Source of the DNA: Acidobacteriota bacterium
Lineage (GTDB): Bacteria > Acidobacteriota > Terriglobia > Bryobacterales > Bryobacteraceae
DNA length: 64,000 nt
Direction of reading: 5' to 3'
NCBI GenBank assembly: GCA_018268715.1
Contig: JAFDVZ010000015.1
Span: forward strand, 62,001 to 126,000
Shown here: in pieces, positions 53,623 through 61,994 of the stretch
Position numbering within the stretch: the stretch's first letter is position 1
Layout of the letters: the number at the start of each line of letters is the position of its first letter
The notes under the pieces: generated by a model
What the model was told of the DNA's origin: nothing
Database searches by the model: none
Seen by the model: only the letters and a program-made list of their open reading frames with translations
Position numbers and translations under genes: made by a program

Positions 53623-56600
53623 CCAGACCATCGCGGTGGTAGCCGAAAAGCCGTCCGTGGCCCGCGACATCGCCCGCGTTTTAAACGCCCAAAAGAAGGG
53701 CGACGGCTTCCTCCACGGCGACGGCTACGTCGTGACGTGGGCGATCGGGCATTTGGTGGCGCTGGCGCAGCCGGCCGAGATTCGGGCGGAATGGAAGTTC
53801 TGGCGGCGGGAAACCTTGCCGATGATTCCGGGGGATTGGCCGCTGGTGGTGCTGGACCAGACCAAGGGCCAGTTCGAGGTGGTTCGGAAAATTCTGACCT
53901 CGCCGAAGGTGGGGGCCGTGATCTGCGCCACAGACGCCGGGCGCGAGGGCGAGCTGATCTTTCGCTACATTTATGAAGCGGCCGGGTGCGATAAGCCGGT
54001 GCAGAGGCTGTGGATTTCGTCCCTGACGCCGGAGGCGATCCGGGACGGATTCGCCAAGCTGCGCGACGGGCACGACTACGACCCGCTGGGCAACGCCGCC
54101 AAGGGCCGCAGCCGGGCCGATTGGCTGGTGGGGATGAACCTTTCCCGTGCCTATTCGCTCGCCTGCAACGAGGAGCTGTCGGTGGGGAGGGTGCAGACGC
54201 CGACGCTCGCCATGCTGGTGGACCGGGAACTGGCCATCCGGAACTTCGTCCCGGAGGACTACATCAACGTCGTCGCGACGTTTTCCCCGCGCGAGGGCGA
54301 TCAATACGACGGGACCTGGTTCAAGCCGGGCGTCGAGCCGATGGACGCCGCCATGAAACTGCCTGCCAGCGGCGAGGAGGCCAAGGCGGTGGTCGAACGG
54401 GCCCGGACGGGGGCCGCCTCCATCGAGCGGATGGAGTCCCAGATCAAGCGGATGTCGCCGCCGTTGCTCTACGACCTCACTGAATTGCAGCGGCATGGCA
54501 ATCGCTTGTACGGGTTCAGCGCGCAACGGACGCTCGAAATCGCACAGGCGCTGTATGAAAAGCATAAGCTGATCAGCTATCCGCGCACCGACAGCCGGCA
54601 CCTTTCGCAGGATGTCGCACGGACTTTGCCCAAGGTCGTCGGGGCGGTGGCGGGCGAGTATCGCGCCATGCTGGCGCCGGGGACCGGCGAACGGCCGCTC
54701 GGGCGGCGGTTTGTCGACGACGCGAAGGTCTCGGACCACCACGCGATTATTCCGACCGGGGTTTCGCCGGCGAATTCGTCGATGGACGCCGATGAACGGA
54801 GGATCTTCGACCTGATCTGCCGGCGGTTGCTGTCGGCCTGGCACGAGGATTACATCTGGTCGGTGACGACCGTGATTACCTTGATCCGCGGCGGCGGGTT
54901 CGACGATCGGTTTCATTCGAGCGGAACGGCGGTGGTCCAGACCGGCTGGAAGGTCCTGGATATCGGTGGAGGGAAGAAAGACCGCGGCGAGGATGGGGCC
55001 GGAGAGGACGGGCAGACGCTGCCTCCGGATCTCGCCGAGGGGCAGACGCAGCGGGTGCTGGAGGTCGAGGCCGTCGCAAAAAAGACGCGTCCTCCCAAGC
55101 GGATGACCGACGCCACGTTGCTGACGGCGATGGAGACGGCGGGCAAGACTCTCGATGACAAAGAGCTGTCCGACGCTATGAAGGAGAGCGGGCTGGGCAC
55201 CCCGGCTACGCGGGCGCAGATCATCGAAGTCCTGCTCAAACGGGGATTTATCGAGCGGCGCGGCAAAAGCCTGGAGGCCACCGAGAAGGGCATACGACTG
55301 ATCGAGATCGTCCATCCCGAGGTGAAGAGCCCGGCGATGACGGGGCAGTGGGAGGCGTTCCTCAAACGGATCGAGAAGGGCAAGGCCGATCTGCCGCCGT
55401 TCATACAGGGCATCGAGGAATATGTCCGGGATGTCGTCGGCAAGGCATGGCTGGCTGATATTCCGGCGGTGCGGGAGCCGTCGCGGGCCCGGTCAGCGGG
55501 CGCGGGGACGGCGGTGGCCACGGCGCCCGCGAAATCGCGCATTCCGGCGGAGAGCCGCACCGGCACGCTCGACGAAGTGCTGCGGAAATGTTTCGGGTTC
55601 GAGAAGTTCCGTCCGAACCAGGAAGAGGTCTGCCGGGCGGTGGTGAGCGGGCGGGATGTGCTGCTGGTGATGCCTACCGGGTCCGGGAAATCGCTGTGCT
55701 ACCAGTTACCGGGCGTCATGCTGGGCGGCACGACGCTGGTGATCAGTCCGCTGATCGCGCTAATGGAAGACCAGGCCGCCAAATTGAACGCCATGGGCTT
55801 CGCGGCGGAGCGCATACACTCGAATCGCGATCGCGGCGCTTCCCGGGAGGCGAGTTTCGCGTACCTCGAAGGCCGGCTGGACTTCCTGTTCATTGCTCCC
55901 GAGCGGCTGCGCGTGCGCGGCTTTCCGGAGATGCTGGCCAAACGGCCGCCGGCGCTGATCGCCATCGACGAGGCGCACTGCATTTCGCAATGGGGGCACG
56001 ATTTCCGGCCCGATTACCGGCATATCGGACAGCATCTGCCGGGGCTGCGGCCCGCGCCCGTGATCGCGCTGACGGCGACCGCCACGCCGCTGGTGCAGCA
56101 CGACATCGCGGAACAGCTTGGGCTTGAGCACGCGCAGCGCATGATCCACGGCTTCCGTCGCGACAATATCGCGATCGAAGTCGTGGAGGTGGATCAGAAC
56201 GCCCGCTTCGAGTTGGCCGAGGAGATTTTGACGCCGGAGGGGCGACGGCCCGCTATCGTCTATACGCCCCGGCGGAGGGACGCCGAGAAGCTGGCTCGGC
56301 GTCTGCAGGAGAGCTTGCCCGCGGCGGCGTACCACGCGGGGCTCGACGGACGGCGGCGCGATGAGGTGCAGACGGCGTTTCTCGACGGGAAGCTGGATGT
56401 CATTGTCGCCACCATCGCCTTCGGCATGGGGATCGATAAACCCGATGTACGGACGGTGATCCATACGGCGCTGCCGGGGAGCGTGGAGGGTTATTACCAG
56501 GAGATCGGCCGCGCAGGACGCGATGGCGCGCCTTCGCGGGCGATCCTGATGCACTCCTATGGCGACCGGTACACGCACGACTACTTTTTCGAGCGCGACT

Positions 56601-57628
56601 ATCCGGATCCGAAGGTGCTTGAGCACATTCGTCGCCTGCTGACGCCGGAGCCGCAGTCAAAAGAAGACGTCCTGGCGGTCAGCAAGCTGGCGCCGGACAC
56701 CTTCGACACCGCCCTCGAGAAGCTGTGGACGCATGGCGGGGCGATGGTGGATTACGCCGATAACATCACGGCGGGCGGGGATGACTGGCGCGACTCCTAT
56801 CTGCAGCAGCGCGAGCATAAGGTGGCGCAGTTTGAGAAGATGCTCGCCTATTGCGAGACGAGCGCCTGCCGGATGACGTCGCTGGTGCGCTACTTCGGCG
56901 ACTTCGCGAATACGCGGGACCGGTGCGGCGTGTGCGATTTCTGCGATCCTTCGGCGGGCGTCGCGCTCACCTGGCGGGCGCCCAACGAAGAAGAACAGGG
57001 GCACATCACGCGGATCCTGGAGGCGCTGGCGGAGACGGACGGCGTCGGCACCGGACGTGTGTTTCAGCAGTGCTTCGGCGATGGGTCGCTCGACCGGCGG
57101 CGGTTTGAGGAGCTGCTGCGGGCGATGGCTCGCAGCGGCCTGGTGGAGATCGCCGACGCCTCCTTTGAAAAAGACGGCAAGCGGATCGATTTTCACCGCG
57201 TTCGGCTGACGCGCAGGGGGCGGGAGCCGGAGGCGGCCGAGATGGTGCTGGTTCCCGAAGCGATCGCGACCGAGGGCGGGGACGCAGAGCGGCGTCCGGC
57301 CCGCAAGAAGGCGACCAAGAAGAAAGCCAAGGCCGCGAAATCGAAGTCAAAGAAGAAGACGGACGGCGCGGAACCGGCCGCCAAACGCGTCGCTCCGCAG
57401 CCGGCCAACGCGGCCGCCATCGCCACCTTACTGAAAAGCTGGCGAACGGCCGAGGCCAAACGGATGGGCGCGCCGCCGTTTGTCATCATGAACGACAAAG
57501 TGCTTCAGGCGATCGCGCAGGGCCAGCCGCGGTCCGAAGGCGAGCTGCTCGAGATCTCCGGCGTGGGGCGGAAATTCATCGAAAAATACGGCGAGCAGGT
57601 GTTCCGCATCGTTTCGAGCGTCCGCTGA
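53615..57628 (+). CDS. Topoisomerase III-RecQ helicase fusion
   Basis: 1337 residues in one uninterrupted frame. Residues 1-600 are a type IA topoisomerase: TOPRIM with VVAEKPSVARDIA and ATDAGREGE (105-113), catalytic Tyr322 in ISYPRTDSRHLS. After a linker, residues 650-1337 are RecQ: Walker A MPTGSGKS (686-693), DEAH box IDEAH (785-788 region), TATATPLV, QEIGRAGRDG, a zinc-cluster CxxC region (RCGVCDFCDP), a lysine-rich linker near 1229-1250, and a terminal HRDC domain. The pair resembles the eukaryotic Top3-RecQ dissolvasome in one chain. It would resolve or dissolve recombination intermediates. ATG overlaps thiE. Confidence 0.93.
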   Translation: MSSQTIAVVAEKPSVARDIARVLNAQKKGDGFLHGDGYVVTWAIGHLVALAQPAEIRAEWKFWRRETLPMIPGDWPLVVLDQTKGQFEVVRKILTSPKVGAVICATDAGREGELIFRYIYEAAGCDKPVQRLWISSLTPEAIRDGFAKLRDGHDYDPLGNAAKGRSRADWLVGMNLSRAYSLACNEELSVGRVQTPTLAMLVDRELAIRNFVPEDYINVVATFSPREGDQYDGTWFKPGVEPMDAAMKLPASGEEAKAVVERARTGAASIERMESQIKRMSPPLLYDLTELQRHGNRLYGFSAQRTLEIAQALYEKHKLISYPRTDSRHLSQDVARTLPKVVGAVAGEYRAMLAPGTGERPLGRRFVDDAKVSDHHAIIPTGVSPANSSMDADERRIFDLICRRLLSAWHEDYIWSVTTVITLIRGGGFDDRFHSSGTAVVQTGWKVLDIGGGKKDRGEDGAGEDGQTLPPDLAEGQTQRVLEVEAVAKKTRPPKRMTDATLLTAMETAGKTLDDKELSDAMKESGLGTPATRAQIIEVLLKRGFIERRGKSLEATEKGIRLIEIVHPEVKSPAMTGQWEAFLKRIEKGKADLPPFIQGIEEYVRDVVGKAWLADIPAVREPSRARSAGAGTAVATAPAKSRIPAESRTGTLDEVLRKCFGFEKFRPNQEEVCRAVVSGRDVLLVMPTGSGKSLCYQLPGVMLGGTTLVISPLIALMEDQAAKLNAMGFAAERIHSNRDRGASREASFAYLEGRLDFLFIAPERLRVRGFPEMLAKRPPALIAIDEAHCISQWGHDFRPDYRHIGQHLPGLRPAPVIALTATATPLVQHDIAEQLGLEHAQRMIHGFRRDNIAIEVVEVDQNARFELAEEILTPEGRRPAIVYTPRRRDAEKLARRLQESLPAAAYHAGLDGRRRDEVQTAFLDGKLDVIVATIAFGMGIDKPDVRTVIHTALPGSVEGYYQEIGRAGRDGAPSRAILMHSYGDRYTHDYFFERDYPDPKVLEHIRRLLTPEPQSKEDVLAVSKLAPDTFDTALEKLWTHGGAMVDYADNITAGGDDWRDSYLQQREHKVAQFEKMLAYCETSACRMTSLVRYFGDFANTRDRCGVCDFCDPSAGVALTWRAPNEEEQGHITRILEALAETDGVGTGRVFQQCFGDGSLDRRRFEELLRAMARSGLVEIADASFEKDGKRIDFHRVRLTRRGREPEAAEMVLVPEAIATEGGDAERRPARKKATKKKAKAAKSKSKKKTDGAEPAAKRVAPQPANAAAIATLLKSWRTAEAKRMGAPPFVIMNDKVLQAIAQGQPRSEGELLEISGVGRKFIEKYGEQVFRIVSSVR

Positions 57629-57658
57629 CCTCAAACCCCGGCGCCGTAGACCCTTTCC

Positions 57659-57696
57659 TCCACTTCTGACCACCTCCGAAGGTGGCTCGAAGTGGA
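57659..57696. terminator. Two-tier hairpin after the TopoIII-RecQ gene
   Basis: TCCACTT (57659-57665) pairs with AAGTGGA (57690-57696), and inside, CCACCT (57670-57675) pairs with AGGTGG (57680-57685) around a CCGA loop, with 4-nt internal bulges. It begins 30 nt after the stop. No strong T-run follows; it may terminate or protect the transcript. Confidence 0.4.
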
Positions 57697-57910
57697 AGAA
57701 GAGGACCCGGACGGGCTGGGAAAGTTCATCCCCTCGTTTAAGATTTTTCCGTAAAGCACTGTATCCGCACGTACACAGTACTGGAATAAACGGCGAAAAT
57801 CCGTAGGGAGATCCACAGAATTTCCACAGAGAAAGGCGAAGAAATGGCGTACAACTTGTTGAGAACAAAAAACCTATTGCATTCGCCGTAAAACGCGTGG
57901 CACACTGTGA

Positions 57911-57944
57911 GTGGTCGAGAGTGGTCCGAATTAGAAGAAAGTGG
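57911..57944 (+). promoter_or_regulatory. Spaced GTGG repeats, candidate MraZ boxes
   Basis: GTGG occurs at 57911, 57921 and 57941, all in 10-bp register (one phase missing at 57931). MraZ of other bacteria binds TGGG-type repeats with 10-bp spacing in its own promoter. The third GTGG is the mraZ start codon itself. The 312-bp gap before mraZ (57629-57940) otherwise holds no gene. Confidence 0.4.
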
Positions 57945-58432
57945 ATGAAACGACCCCCAAAACGGCGCCCGTAGATCCCCCACGGGGATTCCACCAGGGC
58001 CGCGTCGATGAGAAGGGGCGGTTGAAACTCCCGGCGGTGTTCCAGGAGTACCTGGCGAAGTCAGGCGTCGATTCGTTGTTCATCACCACGATGGACCGAA
58101 GCACGACGAAATTGTACACCAAAGCGGACTGGGCGGCAAACGAAGCGTTTTTCGCGAGCCCCGGCGAGGAAGCGGCGGAATGGGCGGACGCGGTGCAGTT
58201 CTGCGCCAACCACTACGGCGCCGATTCGAGCATCGACGGCCAAGGCCGCGTGCTGGTGCCGCAGGAGTTGCGGCGGGATCTGGGGATTGAAAACCAGCCG
58301 GTATGGCTGGTGAACGAGAAGGGCGTCATCACGGTCTACGGCGAGCAGATGTACCAGCAGAAGCTGGCCGCCATGAAGGCCTCGCTGCCGACGGCCTTCC
58401 GCGAGTTGAAGAAGAAGAGTTTAGTGAAGTGA
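57941..58432 (+). CDS. mraZ: Transcriptional regulator MraZ
   Basis: 163 residues from GTG 57941. Two SpoVT/AbrB-like halves: RGFHQGRVDEKGRLKLPAVFQ near residue 14 and GADSSIDGQGRVLVPQELR near 86. First gene of the division and cell-wall cluster, it normally represses it through upstream repeats. It is preceded by GTGG repeats at 10-bp spacing. An ATG at 57945 leads to a quick stop and was rejected. Confidence 0.92.
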   Translation: MDETTPKTAPVDPPRGFHQGRVDEKGRLKLPAVFQEYLAKSGVDSLFITTMDRSTTKLYTKADWAANEAFFASPGEEAAEWADAVQFCANHYGADSSIDGQGRVLVPQELRRDLGIENQPVWLVNEKGVITVYGEQMYQQKLAAMKASLPTAFRELKKKSLVK

Positions 58433-58438
58433 TGAGTT

Positions 58439-59299
58439 ATGCACAAGCCGGTGATGTTGGCGGAGGCGTTGGAGATGCTCGCCCCGCGGCCGGACGGCGT
58501 GTATCTGGACGCCACGTGCGGAATGGGCGGGCACGCTGGAGCAATAGCTCGCGGGCTGACATCCGGGTTGGTGATTGCATGCGACCGGGATGCGGACTCG
58601 CTCGAGTTAGCGCGGGCGAATACGGCGAGTTACTCGGACCGGATGCGTTTCGCGCACGCGGCGTTCTCGTCGCTGGACAGGGTTTTGGCGGACGCCGGAG
58701 TGGAGCGGGTGAATGGATTGCTCGCGGACCTGGGCGTGAGCCGCTATCAGTTAACGACGGCGGAGCGGGGCTTCTCGATGATGTCGGACGGGCCGCTGGA
58801 CTTCCGGATGGACCGGAGTCAGGAGTTGACGGCCGCCGATATTGTGAATCATTACGGCGAGGAGCAACTTGCGGACTTACTGTTCGACTTAGCGGAAGAA
58901 AGGAGGAGCCGAAGGATAGCCAGAGCAATCGTTCGAGCGCGGCCAATCAGAAGCACCACTCACTTAGCCAGTGTCGTGGAGCTGGCCGCGCCGCGAACGG
59001 GCCGGTTGCATCCGGCCACGCAGACGTTCATGGCCCTGAGGCTCGCCGTCAATCAGGAACTGGAGCAAGTGGACGCGTTGATGGAGCTGGCGCCGAGGCT
59101 GGTCGCGCCGGGCGGCCGCATCGTGGCGATCACGTTCCACTCGCTCGAAGACCGGAAAGTGAAGCAGGCGTTCCAGGAGCTGGTCCGCTCGCAGCGCGCG
59201 GTGGCGCTGACGAAGCATGTGATCAAGCCCGGGCGCGATGAAGTCGCTGACAATCCCCCCTCACGAAGCGCCAAGCTTCGTGCAGTGCAACTCGTTTGA
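58439..59299 (+). CDS. rsmH: 16S rRNA m4C1402 methyltransferase RsmH
   Basis: 286 residues. HKPVMLAEALEML, DATCGMGGHAGAIA (SAM motif), GVERVNGLLADLGVSRYQL, DGPLDFRMD and ITFHSLEDRKVK are the RsmH hallmarks. It methylates the 16S rRNA decoding site with SAM. ATG 58439 is 6 nt after the mraZ stop; an additional hairpin overlaps its own stop (59299-59325). Confidence 0.95.
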   Translation: MHKPVMLAEALEMLAPRPDGVYLDATCGMGGHAGAIARGLTSGLVIACDRDADSLELARANTASYSDRMRFAHAAFSSLDRVLADAGVERVNGLLADLGVSRYQLTTAERGFSMMSDGPLDFRMDRSQELTAADIVNHYGEEQLADLLFDLAEERRSRRIARAIVRARPIRSTTHLASVVELAAPRTGRLHPATQTFMALRLAVNQELEQVDALMELAPRLVAPGGRIVAITFHSLEDRKVKQAFQELVRSQRAVALTKHVIKPGRDEVADNPPSRSAKLRAVQLV

Positions 59300-59325
59300 C
59301 CGCGCCGAAGATCCGACGGCGCGGT
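59299..59325 (+). promoter_or_regulatory. Hairpin at the rsmH end, possible attenuator
   Basis: ACCGCGCCG (59299-59307) pairs perfectly with CGGCGCGGT (59317-59325) around a 9-nt loop, beginning on the last base of the rsmH stop, followed by a T-rich run TTCGATTTCGGATTGT. It may partially terminate transcription inside the dcw cluster before the ftsL-like gene. Confidence 0.45.
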
Positions 59326-59396
59326 TCGATTTCGGATTGTACCTGAGTCTCTCAACAAATATTCGGGTACTTAGCAGAGCGTGAGGCACGACCGAC

Positions 59397-59879
59397 ATGG
59401 CAACGATCGCAACCGTGTATAACCGATTTCTCCGGCCGATGGCGGAAGCCGCCACGGGCGAAAGGGCGGCCGCAGTGGCGGACAACCAGTACGCGCTACG
59501 CCCGATCCCGAATGAGGAACTCTACCTGTTCGTGAAGGATCACGACAACAGCCGAGTGGAGCGGCAGGCCGATCCGGCTGCCCGCGGCGCCTGCTGGCGA
59601 TTGATCCTGACGGGCGGCATGGCCGTTCTGTTGCTGATCGGGATCCTGTTGCCGGGCGCGCTGGGACGCATCGCCGGATACCAGATCGAGGGTCTACGAG
59701 CCGAGCAGCAAAAGCTGCTGGCCGACCGCGCCGCGCTGGAAGTGGAGGAGGCGCGGCTTTTGAGCCCGCAGCGCATCAACGAATTCGCCGCCAAGCAAAA
59801 CTTCATCGACCCGGGCGATAAGCAGGCCATTGTGTTTCTGCCTGCCAAGGCCAACGGGGCGGTGGCGATGGTGAAGTAA
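59397..59879 (+). CDS. FtsL-like division protein
   Basis: 160 residues. A cytoplasmic N-terminus (about 65 residues) is followed by one membrane helix (LILTGGMAVLLLIGILLPGAL, about 69-89) and a leucine-rich coiled coil (IEGLRAEQQKLLADRAALEVEEARLL). Position between rsmH and ftsI and this topology fit FtsL, a division-complex scaffold. The family diverges strongly, so the assignment rests on synteny. The N-terminal tail is longer than in E. coli FtsL. Confidence 0.75.
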   Translation: MATIATVYNRFLRPMAEAATGERAAAVADNQYALRPIPNEELYLFVKDHDNSRVERQADPAARGACWRLILTGGMAVLLLIGILLPGALGRIAGYQIEGLRAEQQKLLADRAALEVEEARLLSPQRINEFAAKQNFIDPGDKQAIVFLPAKANGAVAMVK

Positions 59880-59922
59880 GCGAACCGCCGGGGGAGACGG
59901 TGGGACGGGGACGGATCGCGCC

Positions 59923-61986
59923 ATGCAAGAGTCAGGGGAGACGAAACGAGTTCGGCTGCTTTTCCGGATCGCGCTAGTCTGGGCCGCCATCATCGCAGCC
60001 CGGTTGGTGCATCTTCAGGTGGTTTCTCACGAAGAGTGGAAAGACGCGGCCCTGCAGCAGCAGGAACGCGAAGTCGAGGTTCCGGTTCCGCGCGGAACCA
60101 TCTACGACCGCAACGGCAAGGTGCTGGCCAAGAGTCTCACGCTCGATTCAGTGTGCGTGAATCCGCGGCGCATTCCGGACGCTGAAGTGGCCGCGCGCAT
60201 CCTGGGCGCCGTGCTGGGACAGGACACCGGCGAGCTGCAGGCCAAGATCGAAAAGGCCGCGGCGGCCAAGCGCGGATTCCTGTGGGTGCAGCGGCGCATC
60301 ACGCGCGAGCAATCGGAGCGGCTCCGCAACTTCAATCTCGACTGGATCGAATTGCGCCAGGAGACGCGGCGCGAATATCCGAGCGGACAACTGGCCGCGC
60401 ACGTGATTGGCAGCGTGGACTTCCAGGAGCGCGGCAGTTCGGGCATCGAACTGGCGCTGGACGACGACCTGCAGGGCCAGGCGGGAGCGGTGAAGCTGGT
60501 GACCGACGTGAAGCAGCGCGCTTACGAATCGACCACCGAGTCCGCCGCGCTGCCGGGCGAGGACCTGACGCTCACCATCGACAGCCGGATCCAGTACACG
60601 GCCGAAACGGAACTGGCGAAGGCGGCCATCAACAGCGGCGCCAAGAGCGGCAGCGTGGTGGTGATGCGGGTGCGGACGGGCGAAGTGCTGGCGCTGGCGA
60701 ATTGGCCCACCTTCGATCCGAATGGAAAGCTGGAGGATCCGCACGCGATCACGGGCCGCAACAACCTGGCGGTGACGGTTCCCTACGAACCGGGCTCGGT
60801 GTTCAAGGTGATCACGCTGAGCGCGGCGCTCGAGACGACGCAACTGCGGCCGGAGTCGCCGATTGACTGCCATCGCGGCGCGCTGCGGGTGGGCAACCAC
60901 ACGGTGCACGAGGCGCATGGCGGCTACGGCATCCTCTCGCTGGCCGATGTGCTGGCGAAGTCGAGCAACATCGGCGCGATCGAGATCGGCAAGGTGGTGG
61001 GTCAGGCGAACCTGTACGAGTATGTCACGCGGTTCGGATTCGGGCGGCCGACGGGGTTGCCGATGCCGGCCGAATCATCCGGACAGTTGAAGCCGGTGAA
61101 GCGGTGGGGTTCGATGACGCTGCCCTCCATTTCGATGGGTCACGAGGTGAGCGTGACGGCCGTGCAGTTGGCGCAGGCTTGCGAGGTGGTGGCGAGCGGC
61201 GGTCAGTTGATCCGTCCGGTGATCGTGCTGAAGCGCCATCGCGGAGGCGAGGCGGAGCGGGAGGAGCCGAGGCAGGCGTCCCGTCAGGTGATCCGTCCGG
61301 AGACGGCGATCACGATGCGGGCCATGATGGAAGGCGTGGTGCTGCATGGCACCGGCCGGAACGCCAAGCTGAATGGCTACACCTCCGGCGGCAAGACCGG
61401 GACGGCGAAGATTTTCGACAACGTGACGCACTCCTATTCGAGGTATTACAACGGCTCGTTCATGGGATTTGCGCCGGTGAAGAATCCGGAGATCGTGGTG
61501 GTGGTGACGTTGAATCGCACCACGGGCGGCGCGGGATACGGCGGTCAGGTGGCCGGCCCGGTGTTTCGCGTGGTGGCCAACGACGCGCTGCGGATCCTGG
61601 ATGTCCCGAAGGATCTGCCGGAGAATCTGCCGGAGAATCTGCCGGAAGAAAAAGTTCAGCCAGTAAACGAATTGTCCGTCGACGGCTTGGAGCCTGAGCC
61701 AGACTCCGAACCAGTGTCCTCTATCCCTCCGGGTCTGGGTGCAGCTTCGAACACGCCCACCCAGGCCCCTTTTTTCAGTCCCACGGCGCCGCGGGATCCG
61801 AATGCGCCGACCGGAGTGCGGGTGCCGAATTTCCGGGGACGAACGATGAGGGATGTGCTTGAGAAGGCGACGGAATCGGGAATCGTAGTGGAGGTTGTCG
61901 GGCGCGGGATTGCGCGTGCGCAAGCGCCGGAAGCGGGGGCGATTCTCCCGGCCGGAGAAAGGGTCAGGGTCCAATTCGACCGCTGA
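59923..61986 (+). CDS. ftsI: Division transpeptidase FtsI (PBP3-type) with PASTA domain
   Basis: 687 residues. One N-terminal membrane helix; PBP dimerisation region (RGTIYDRNGKVLAKS). The transpeptidase motifs are complete: SVFK with Ser292, SSN in AKSSNIGAIE, and KTG in GGKTGTAKI with Lys491. A proline/glutamate linker with a short repeat (61612-61647) leads to a C-terminal PASTA domain (VRVPNFRGRTMRDVLEKATESG). It crosslinks septal peptidoglycan and is a beta-lactam target. A C-terminal PASTA domain is common in SpoVD/PBP2x-type FtsI. Confidence 0.95.
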   Translation: MQESGETKRVRLLFRIALVWAAIIAARLVHLQVVSHEEWKDAALQQQEREVEVPVPRGTIYDRNGKVLAKSLTLDSVCVNPRRIPDAEVAARILGAVLGQDTGELQAKIEKAAAAKRGFLWVQRRITREQSERLRNFNLDWIELRQETRREYPSGQLAAHVIGSVDFQERGSSGIELALDDDLQGQAGAVKLVTDVKQRAYESTTESAALPGEDLTLTIDSRIQYTAETELAKAAINSGAKSGSVVVMRVRTGEVLALANWPTFDPNGKLEDPHAITGRNNLAVTVPYEPGSVFKVITLSAALETTQLRPESPIDCHRGALRVGNHTVHEAHGGYGILSLADVLAKSSNIGAIEIGKVVGQANLYEYVTRFGFGRPTGLPMPAESSGQLKPVKRWGSMTLPSISMGHEVSVTAVQLAQACEVVASGGQLIRPVIVLKRHRGGEAEREEPRQASRQVIRPETAITMRAMMEGVVLHGTGRNAKLNGYTSGGKTGTAKIFDNVTHSYSRYYNGSFMGFAPVKNPEIVVVVTLNRTTGGAGYGGQVAGPVFRVVANDALRILDVPKDLPENLPENLPEEKVQPVNELSVDGLEPEPDSEPVSSIPPGLGAASNTPTQAPFFSPTAPRDPNAPTGVRVPNFRGRTMRDVLEKATESGIVVEVVGRGIARAQAPEAGAILPAGERVRVQFDR
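61612..61647 (+). repeat. Threefold 12-bp tandem repeat inside ftsI
   Basis: Three copies of a 12-bp unit (gatctgccggag, aatctgccggag, aatctgccggaa) encode LPE-N-LPE-N-LPE-E in the linker between transpeptidase and PASTA domains. A length-variable linker is likely. Copy number may differ among strains. Confidence 0.7.
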
Positions 61987-61994
61987 CGGATTCC

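Noticed and set aside
53681..55315. Minus-strand 544-residue frame opposite the topoisomerase part
   Set aside because: No domain; the plus strand encodes a complete topoisomerase.
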